From Ovis canadensis (Eukaryota > Chordata > Mammalia > Artiodactyla > Bovidae), in the NCBI RefSeq assembly GCF_042477335.2, contig NC_091246.1, forward strand, positions 106,359,001 to 106,423,000: a stretch of DNA of 64,000 nt. The letters are read 5' to 3'. Position numbers and translations under genes: made by a program. Numbering within the stretch: position 1 is the stretch's first letter; each line of letters opens with the position of its first letter. Below are positions 56,915 to 64,000 of this stretch, piece by piece. The notes below the pieces were generated by a model. The model saw nothing but the letters and a program-made list of their open reading frames with translations. It did no database searches and had not been told where the DNA came from.

Positions 56915-57150
56915 TGTTCACTCCTTCAACAAATAGTTCTTGATCATTAATATCTGCCAGACATGTGCCAGGCATAATACAAGTTCCCCATCTTTCAGAA
57001 TTAAACAAAGACAAATTATAATTTGATCTGTGAAGGAAATAAATCCTGATATAAAAGTGAATGGAGGAAATTTTATTGAAAGGAGAGAGAAAGAGAGATA
57101 TTTAAACTGTGAGTTAATGGCTAGAAAGAGACTGGACATAGGAAGTCCAA
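56915..57150 (-). mobile_element. L2-like fragment
   Basis: 'cactccttcaacaaatagttc' followed by 'gacatgtgccaggcata' and 'gaattaaacaaagacaaa' resembles the antisense 3' part of L2. Highly diverged. Confidence 0.4.
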
Positions 57151-58139
57151 AGGAAGAAGTTTTAAGTAGAGAAATCATGAGATAAGAAACAGCTCATGTG
57201 ACTAGTGCATTATGGGGAAAAAGAGCACCAGTGAACAGTGAGGCTGAGATTGTCAGCCTTTTAGAACCAGCTGTGAAAAGGAATGTGTATTTCAATCTGT
57301 AATGGAAAGGTGTTGCAAGTGTTTTAGGAATAGAAGAGGTATCATTTGATTTAGTAAAACCAACAAAGAGCAAACAAAAACCCCTTAGTATTCACAATGG
57401 AGGGCTAATCAAGGGGACTAAGAGATCAAACAAGGGAAACTATTTGGAGACTATTGCTGAGATCTATGTGAAAAAACTTGTGGACTGAACAAAAAAAAAT
57501 GGATATAAATCAATGGATCTTTCTGGTAGTATTTCAGAAAAAAAAAGAGGGTCATTTGATCAGCTAGCCAGTCACAATTAGTCCGTTCAGTAGGTAGATC
57601 TCTATGCAAAGATAAATTCACTAGACACACATACTTGGAGGTGATATCTATTGCCACCATAAGATTAATTTCCCTCTACCTAATTTGTATTAAACAAGTG
57701 ACTTTCTGATTGATTTTTTAAATTAAGACTTTTTAAATCTTCCCAGAGACTGTTAATTCAAAGAAATGACTGTTCTAATTATTCTAAAAGTGGCATTGCT
57801 TTTTATAAGTTTAAAAACTGACATTTCACTCATTTATAAGCTTTTGATGAGATGATAGAATGACTTAATTCTACTGAATATGATAAAATCTCAGTAAATG
57901 CTTTTAACCTCATACTACATTGAAAAAATATTATTTATTCAAAAACTAAAGTTTTCATTAAATAGGTCATTTTAGCAATATGTACAAAATATTATGTATA
58001 TTTTAGCTCATTGGTAGTAACAAATGAGCATATGAAAAAAGCTTTATCTTTACATCAAAATCGATCTACTTTTCTGTAGTTAATAGTGAAAATACAACAT
58101 TAAAGATAGCTCTGTGATAGTATGCAAAATAGTGGACAA

Positions 58140-58300
58140 TGGGCCAGAAGCACCAATTTCAAGTTTGATATTGTCAACTTGCTGATTTCAAAGGTTAGTA
58201 ACCATCACTTGACCACTTTAGGCTATAATTACTTCCTTGTAAAAGGAAGATATTAAATATGATTAATATCTCATTTAGTTCAAAAAGTCCATGTCTTGTC
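58140..58300 (+). mobile_element. MIR-like fragment
   Basis: 'acttgaccactttaggc' then 'acttccttgtaaaaggaag' resembles the MIR core in sense. Weak. Confidence 0.3.
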
Positions 58301-58786
58301 CAATGTGAAATAAAATCTGTTTGTGCAAGAAGGATATAATAAAGACTTGAAGAAGAGTAGAGACTTGGCCATATCAGAATCCAGCTTAATTTTACATGAA
58401 TGGGCTGGTCAGTTACTCATCAGCCATAAAATGCTTTTTCTTTTCCCCTGCAAACATACTCTGTCACCTACCCATAAAATCAGGACTATTTTAGTCTCAA
58501 AAGAGTAAAATTTACAAGAATAGCTATCACATATGTAGTTGCATAAAATTTATTTTGACTTTATAGAAATTAAGAATGAACAATATAAAAATCCATAGGC
58601 AACAAGTGAAATTGCTAAATAACTGGTAAATTAATCCTCAAATGTTAAGCAAGGCACTACAACCCACTTTGATTCATTTCTAATTATTTAATCAAAGTTA
58701 ATCTACTAACCAATGTGCTGTAACAAGCTTATTTGCTTACTAATTAAAAGTATCATGTTTCTAATATGATCATGGATACATTTAGG

Positions 58787-59052
58787 AGAAGGCAATGGCA
58801 ACCCACTCCAGTACTCTTGCCTGGAAAATCCCATGGATGGAGGAGCCTGGTAGACTGCAGTCCATGAGGTCGCTAAGAGTTCAGACACAACTGAGCGACT
58901 TCACTTTCACTTTTCACTTTCATGCATTGGGGAAGGAAATGGCAACCTACTCCAGTGTTCTTGCCTGGAGAATCCCAGGGGCAGGGGAACCTGGTGGGCT
59001 GCCGTCTATGGGGTCGCACAGAGTCAGACACGACTGAAGCAACTTAGCAGCA
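58787..59052 (+). mobile_element. Bov-A2 SINE, complete
   Basis: Well preserved sense dimer: first unit 'aggcaatggcaacccactcc' preceded by 'ggaga', linker 'ttcactttcacttttcac', second unit 'aggaaatggcaacctactcc', end 'cgactgaagcaacttagcag'. About 266 bp, the best copy in the window. Confidence 0.95.
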
Positions 59053-59275
59053 GGATACATTTAACAAATATTGTTTATCAACTATATACTACTTGCTATA
59101 CTAAATAACAGCCATTACTTCACTCTGGTGCAAAAGCCAAACAAATAAATGAGGGAAACAGTAGGTTGTTACAAGTAATTTGAAGGAAGTAATCACGATG
59201 ATATGAAAAACAAGTAATATGGGGATTCTAGCCACCCTCTTATATGACATTATATCCAATAAGCTGATTCACTAC
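59053..59275. other. Unassigned spacer
   Basis: No feature recognised. Confidence 0.4.
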
Positions 59276-59772
59276 AGTTCAGTTCAGTTCAGTTCAGTCC
59301 CTCAGTCGTGTCCGAGTCTTTGCGATCCCATGAATCACAGCACGCCAGGCCTCCCTGTCCATCACCAACTTGCGGAGTTCACTCAGACTCACGTCCATCG
59401 AGTCAGTGATGCCATCCAGCCATTTCATCCTTGGTCGTCCCCTTCTCCTCCTGCCCCCAATCCCTCCCAGCATCAGAGTCTTTTCCAATGAGTCAACTCT
59501 TCGCATGAGGTGGCCAAAGTACTGGAGTTTCAGCTTTAGCATCATTCCTTCCAAAGAAATCCCAGGGCTGATCTCCTTCAGAATGGACTGGTTGGATCTC
59601 CTTCCAGTCCAAGGGACTCTCAAGAGTCTTCTCCAGCACCACAGTTCAAAAGCATCAGTTCTTCGGCTCTCAGCCTTCTTCACAGTCCAACTCTCACATC
59701 CATACATGACCACAGGAAAAACCATAGCCTTGACTAGACGGACCTTAGTCGGCAAAGTAACGTCGCTGCTTT
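59276..59772 (-). mobile_element. BovB 3' fragment, young, 153-codon frame
   Basis: Antisense, starting with four 'agttc' tail units and ending at 'ggcaaagtaacgtcgctgc'. The minus strand is open for 153 codons (59294-59755), containing [13 protein letters not shown] and [18 protein letters not shown], the uninterrupted BovB C-terminal region, which argues for recent insertion. It lies about 1.4 kb upstream of the GLRA3 start codon. Confidence 0.94.
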
Positions 59773-59950
59773 AAAGTAATTTTGACCCTAGTTGATAGTA
59801 AATAAAAGCCACTATAATGTTCTAACAACATGTTTTAATTATTTAAAATCCCATCATTTTGAGATGCATGAACAAACACAGAAACATGTGCACACTTACA
59901 CACACACACTTGCATACATACACACGTGTGGTGTGTGTTCACAACACCAG

Positions 59951-59952
<2 letters not shown>
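59773..59952. other. Unassigned spacer with short CA runs
   Basis: Contains 'cttacacacacacacttg' and a 'cacacgtgtggtgtgtg' short inverted segment near 59920-59937. Confidence 0.5.

Positions 59953-59991
<39 letters not shown>
59953..59991. repeat. (CA)n microsatellite
   Basis: About 19 uninterrupted CA units, some 1.2 kb upstream of the GLRA3 start codon. Confidence 0.95.
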
Positions 59992-59994
<3 letters not shown>

Positions 59995-60599
59995 TTCTCC
60001 TTCCAGTCTTCCAATCCAAGTTCCTATAAAGATAGTCATGGAGGGGAGAGGAAAGAGAAAGATGAGACAATAAAAGATGTACCATATGACCTAGTTGTCC
60101 CTTTCACTTGAAGTTAATGTTTAGACATGGAAAATGCATAAGAAAAATGGTGTGTAGCGTTGTTCCCCACTAGTAGCCATCTCTTTAGATTTCCCAGCTT
60201 CACCTTTTTTGGACCCTTATTGTGACTGAAGGAAACTCAACTGACAAGTCAGCAACGCTTCTCAGCCAGAAGCTGGCCAGGGTTGTGAGACGATTCTAGA
60301 AGCAACTGATTCCGCACCACGTTCTCTGCTCTTCCTTAGCCCTTTCCAAGGGTCTGGGTTTACTGCTGACTCTTGCATTTTGATGTAAGGTCAAAGAGAC
60401 AGGGTCACATCCGAAAAGACCTTTTATTACTAAATTGTGCCTTCTCCCGGAAGGCAAAAATGGAGGGTCCCTCAAAGTGCGATTCTGCTACCTAATCCAT
60501 AAAGGCTGCTGACTCCTTCAGTTCTCAGCGCTGAGGATTCCCTCCCCCAATTCCCTCCAGTCGCGCTTTAGGCTCTGCACCAGTTACTCAATGCTTTTT
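59992..60599. other. Unique proximal flank of GLRA3
   Basis: No repeat recognised. Composition rises in GC towards 60500. Likely the distal promoter of GLRA3; no individual site is strong enough to call. Confidence 0.5.
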
Positions 60600-60880
60600 T
60601 TGAAGTACGGCTAGCTAAGCACCGCCTTCCGTCGTGAGTGGCCCGTCACTCTGCCCCGCTGTGCAGTTGTGATTGGCTGGCAAGGCGGTGTCGTTTGGCG
60701 CCGCCCCCGCTTCCCTTTGCCGCGCTAGTGGCTCGGGATTTACCCAAAGGTGGAAAGTGGGATTCCAGCGGGCGGCGCTTGGAGCAGGTGCAGACGCATT
60801 CCTGTTCCGCAGTTGCTGTTTTTTCTCCTCCAGTCGTTGAGTCTGAGTCAGGAAAGGACTAGCATTTTTCCTTTGCCGCT
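60600..60880 (+). promoter_or_regulatory. GLRA3: CpG-rich core promoter region of GLRA3
   Basis: Small GC- and CpG-rich segment in an AT-rich landscape. It holds an inverted CCAAT box ('gattgg', 60671-60676) and a GC box 'ccgcccccgc' (60701-60710) 30 bp apart, with no TATA box upstream. This is the layout of a TATA-less CpG promoter. The exact transcription start cannot be read from sequence. Confidence 0.6.
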
Positions 60881-61201
60881 AGAGCTCCAAGGAACTGCTG
60901 CCCAGAACCTAGGCACCTCAGATATCTCTCATCCGTTATTGCGCGGTCACTGTATAAATCACCTGCACATTTATAATCCCGTGAATCTCCCCGCAGCTCA
61001 ATGCTCAGAGAAGGTGTCGAAAGGGAATTTCAAGAGTTTGAAAGAGAGGGTCTCCTTGGACCGTGGGGAGCTGTCTCAGGTGCTGAAGCTTTCCAGTCGT
61101 TGGTCCCTGCCAACACGACACGGAGTCAGGCAGCACGCTCTCATTCCCGGCTCATTCACGGCTTCCCCATGCCTTGGATAAGACTCATTTCAGAGCCGTG
61201 A
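60750..61201 (+). promoter_or_regulatory. GLRA3: Upstream ORFs in the GLRA3 leader
   Basis: Three ATG-started frames precede the main start: 60638-60862 (74 codons), 60750-61181 (143 codons) and 61001-61201 (66 codons). All stop before the GLRA3 ATG; the last ends 17 bases upstream of it. If transcription starts upstream of 60750 they would tend to lower main-frame translation. Whether they are in the mRNA depends on the unknown start site. No peptide is recognised. Confidence 0.45.
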
Positions 61202-61218
61202 ATATATCCCTCCGTATC

Positions 61219-61289
61219 ATGGCCTACGTGAGACACTTTCGGACTTTAGTTTCGGGATTTTACTTCTGGGAAGCAGCACTGCTACTCAG
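61219..61289 (+). CDS. GLRA3: Glycine receptor subunit alpha-3, first coding exon (partial gene)
   Basis: GLRA3 encodes the alpha-3 subunit of the glycine receptor, a pentameric Cys-loop chloride channel of the plasma membrane that gives fast inhibition, notably in spinal dorsal horn and retina. This exon supplies 23 full codons and two bases of the next: MAYVRHFRTLVS, then a hydrophobic stretch ending WEAALLL, the start of the signal peptide. I recognise it as the alpha-3 N-terminus, which differs from human at residue 3 (Tyr for His, from memory). The start is favoured by A at -3 and G at +4. The exon ends AG|GTGAGT at 61289/61290 in phase 2; the split codon begins AG, fitting the expected Ser. 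The mature ligand-binding and four-helix channel regions are encoded in later exons beyond the window. Confidence 0.9.
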
Positions 61290-61295
61290 GTGAGT
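61288..61295 (+). promoter_or_regulatory. GLRA3: Splice donor of GLRA3 coding exon 1
   Basis: AG|GTGAGT, a near-perfect match to the U1-type donor consensus. Reading through it would hit TGA at once (CAG GTG A in frame reads AGG TGA), so splicing is required for a product. Confidence 0.88.
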
Positions 61296-63264
61296 CCACT
61301 TGTATTTAACAGTTGGAGAACTCATTCAAGCCTTACAACCACTTGTCATTGCTGAAACCAAGGATGCAACTCGAGGTTGACTTGTTGAAAGTGTCCCTTA
61401 AATAGTATTGTTTTCTATCTAACAGTCTGGTTTCTATCTAGCAGTCTGTCTCTTGAGACCTCTGAAATATGTAACTTTGCTTTATTTTCACTAATTAATG
61501 TATTTTATTAGCTGGCATCTTCTGTTATTTGCAACTGAGGTTACCCTAGGAAAAAAATATTTCCAAAGCCTAGGATTTTCCTTCTCAAATTGCGTTTATA
61601 GTTTCTTTTTTTTTCTAAGTGAATTATAAATTCTGGGTGTTACTCTCGTTTTGAAAGTTAAAAAACATTTAGTTATTAAAAGTGGAACATTACGTACATT
61701 TTAGAAGACAAAAAATATCCAGAACATAAGCATTTAGTGGTGAGAGAAATTCTGAATATTATTCATATATCCAGAGGTTAAGTTTAAATGAATAAAATAA
61801 TAAAGGTTTTGAAAGTACTGTTTCCTAAAGAACTTAGTTCATGGAGACAAAGTGATAAATAAATCACTAGGTATGTTCTATGCCAAGAAAAATCATTTTG
61901 TAGAAAGTAATAAAGCCTACTGAACAGCAAAATTGTTCTATGATGTGCTATTTTCTTATCATCTCCAGTCATATTTGGTAGGCTGTTTTTCTTTTTAATT
62001 AAAAGAGAAGAGACACTAAGCACAAGATCAGCTAATTTAACCCCATTGTTAATGAAACAATATATAAGCCAATGTAAAATTTATTTTACTATTATAATTA
62101 CCTTAAAATTTCCATTTTATGGTTCACAAGCTTTTCAAAAAGATTGAAATAAAAAATTTGAGTGCTAAGTTACATGTATAATGATTTCCATTTGATGTAT
62201 GTAAATATTCTCTCTGGGTTGCTATGTCAATTTTTCATCTTTAAGCACCTTGAAAAATATAGCATATCTCACAAAAACTACCTTTAGGAACCAGGAACTA
62301 ATTGTGAAGTCTACTATATTTCTGAAATTACTAATTTTTCCTGAAGTAAAGAGTTGAACCATTGTAAATGAGAATATTTTCAGTGAAAAATATTTTAACA
62401 TAGTAAATTTTTGTAACTTTACAACTGGTACAAATTTCATATATAGTGATAAAAGCAAAGAATGTAGAGCTTTTACATTTATGTAAATTTTATAGAAAAG
62501 AGTGGAAAATTCATGTCATAAGATAAGCTGATTATTTTATTATAATTATCTTTTAGTATCTGAGATGATAATATGCATACTTATTTTCTCAAAGAAATCT
62601 GAAGAGCCTAGTTGATACTTAGATTTAGGAAATTTAATGTTGATAACTAAAATATTTTGATTGATGAGGTCAAATTTGTATAGTAGAAAATCACCATGAT
62701 ATTTGCTATAATATATTCTTAGAAAGAATCCCTGTTAATTAATATTAAGTAATTTAATTTAAAATCCTTCTTATGAATACTTCAGAAATGTAATCACTCA
62801 AAAAAGATATATCCAGTATAGAAGTTTGTGCAATACATATATTCTTCATCATTTTCTTTCACAAATCAAATAAAAATTGTCTCTTTTTTCTCTTAGATAA
62901 AAGTAGCTCATCACTCTGAAGAATTTTTAATCATACATAAAAAATCAAATATTTTAATTTTTCAGTGATGGTCCTTGAAGGAAAATTTCCTATAGAAATT
63001 TCCTTTTGAAAGTAAAGCTCCCTCTACTGGAAATATCTTATAAAATACCGTTTCTACTCTGCTCACTGAGCCTATTTGTGAGGTATTGAGCAAAAAAGGA
63101 AAACAAGTAAAGGAAAAAATAAATTCAAACAAGTATTTTTTTAAGTTCACAAATATATCTGTTTAATTTAAAAATACTATTTCCAGGGAAACTTGGAAGT
63201 AAGAACAACAACCAGAAACCATAGATAGTCATAATTAAATAGCATACTAGTAGAAGTGGTTTTT
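61290..63264 (+). other. GLRA3: GLRA3 intron 1, proximal part
   Basis: AT-rich, no repeat that I can name and no exon-like frame. No acceptor followed by the expected next exon sequence (about 'LVATKE') is present within the window. Confidence 0.7.
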
Positions 63265-63640
63265 TTTTTGTTTAGTTTAAAACTTTTAAATTGAGATTAT
63301 GAATACATACAGAAAAGTACAAAAATAGCAAAGTTCTATATAAAGTGGTACAAACGTAGCACTCCCATGTAAAGAGACCATGGATCAAGAAGCAGAATTC
63401 TCAGTATCACAGAAGTGTTCACCCTGCTCCCTCTTACCACCATATCCCTTCCTAAGCATTACTTTGCTTGAAGATAATCTCTATCCTGACTTATGCAACA
63501 ATAAAAATTTTTCCTGCTCTTGAGCTTTCTATAAATACTTATTTGGGTCTGCTTTATTTTATGAAGTGTATGTGTTTTAGCTATGTTGTAGCAAGTAGCA
63601 ATAAATTATTTTCATTTCTGTATGGTAGTCCATTATGTGA
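63265..63640 (-). mobile_element. L1M 3' UTR, antisense, in GLRA3 intron 1
   Basis: 'acatacagaaaagtacaaa', 'gatcaagaagcagaattctc', 'ctctatcctgacttatgc' and 'catttctgtatggtagtcc' match an old L1 3' region read backwards. Continues beyond the SINE pair as 'attccattatatgaag'. Confidence 0.7.
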
Positions 63641-63759
63641 GGGGTTCCCTGGTAGCTCAATTGGTGAAGAATCCACCTGCAATGCAGGAGACCCTGGTTC
63701 AATTCCTGGGTTGGGAAGATCCCCTGGAGAAGGGATAGGCTACCCACTCCAGTATTCTT
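63641..63759 (+). mobile_element. Bov-tA SINE, 3'-truncated, first of a pair
   Basis: Sense head 'ggggttccctggtagctcaa', B-box-like 'ggttcaattcctg', body to 'ctccagtattcttgg', then the next SINE begins. The last third is missing. Confidence 0.92.
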
Positions 63760-63974
63760 GGTCTTTCCTGGTGGCTCAAATGGTTTTAAAGAATCTGCCT
63801 GCAGTGCAGGAGACCTGGGTGCGATCCTGGATGAGGAAGAGCCCCTGGAGGAGGACATGGCAACCCACTCCAGTATTCTTGCTTGAAGAATCCCCACGGG
63901 AGCCTGGTGGGCTCCAGCCCATGGGGCTGCAAAGAGTTGGACACCACTGAGTTACTAAACCCAGCCCAGCATAT
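63760..63974 (+). mobile_element. Bov-tA SINE, second of a pair
   Basis: Sense: 'tctttcctggtggctcaaa', body 'ggaggacatggcaacccac', end 'ggacaccactgagttac'. The pair as a whole is flanked by 'tccattatgtga' (63629-63640) and 'tccattatatga' (63975-63986). A 160-codon frame (63468-63950) reads through L1 and both SINEs and is not a gene. Confidence 0.93.
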
Positions 63975-64000
63975 TCCATTATATGAAGACATAACAATTT

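Larger units (their letters stand above)
56586..58786. other. Repeat-poor AT-rich stretch
   Basis: No gene. Two possible ancient repeats are listed separately (56915-57150 and 58140-58300). Confidence 0.4.

Noticed and set aside
59294..59755. 153-codon minus-strand frame near GLRA3
   Set aside because: It is the C-terminal region of a BovB insertion, with the element's tail at its end.
1..60600. CRISPR array or other regularly spaced repeat system
   Set aside because: The many recurring blocks are dispersed SINE and LINE copies in both orientations with irregular spacing and target duplications.
60750..61181. 143-codon frame as the product of the CpG-rich locus
   Set aside because: No recognised domain; it overlaps the leader of GLRA3, whose short exon explains the locus better. 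Kept only as a possible upstream ORF.
63468..63950. 160-codon frame in GLRA3 intron 1 as an alternative exon
   Set aside because: Reads through antisense L1 and two SINEs; no relation to glycine receptor sequence.

Overview
The window is nuclear DNA from a ruminant, most likely a bovid. The evidence is the repeat content. There are about fifteen copies or fragments of the RTE-type LINE BovB, roughly forty BovB-tailed SINEs (Bov-tA, Bov-A, Bov-A2), and several CHR-family SINEs. These sit over older mammalian L1, MIR, L2-like, MaLR/ERV and DNA-transposon remains. I cannot separate cattle from its close relatives by eye.

One protein-coding gene can be supported. At 61219-61289 on the + strand is the first coding exon of GLRA3, the glycine receptor alpha-3 subunit. 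It opens with MAYVRHFRTLVS, continues to WEAALLL, and ends at an AG|GTGAGT splice donor. A small CpG-rich promoter and leader region lies just upstream (about 60600-61218) with an inverted CCAAT box, a GC box and three upstream ORFs. Everything after 61290 is the start of GLRA3 intron 1; the rest of the gene is beyond the window.

Positions 1-60600 are the 5' flank of GLRA3 and read as intergenic. 1-12 kb: two BovB copies, an L1 mosaic in both orientations, and a DNA transposon hit twice by Bov-tA. 12-20.8 kb: a degenerate antisense retroviral RNase H segment, one BovB, then about 3.6 kb with no recognisable repeat. 20.8-36 kb: a BovB with an inverted 5' part, many SINEs, LTR-like pieces and an inverted repeat. 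36-47 kb: a nearly full-length but dead BovB, a small GC-rich open island near 42.5 kb, L1 pieces, and a SINE between 58-bp direct repeats. 47-60 kb: more BovB, including a nearly complete 3.4-kb copy with its 5' part inverted (twin priming).

The long open frames in the flank are BovB or L1 reading frames, or antisense readings of SINEs. I found no operon, CRISPR array, defence system, structural RNA gene or other new coding system. The most useful observations concern insertion mechanics (twin-primed BovB, reused target sites, unusually long flanking repeats) and the GLRA3 promoter. Family names for old LTR and DNA-transposon pieces are from memory of consensus sequences and are the least certain calls.
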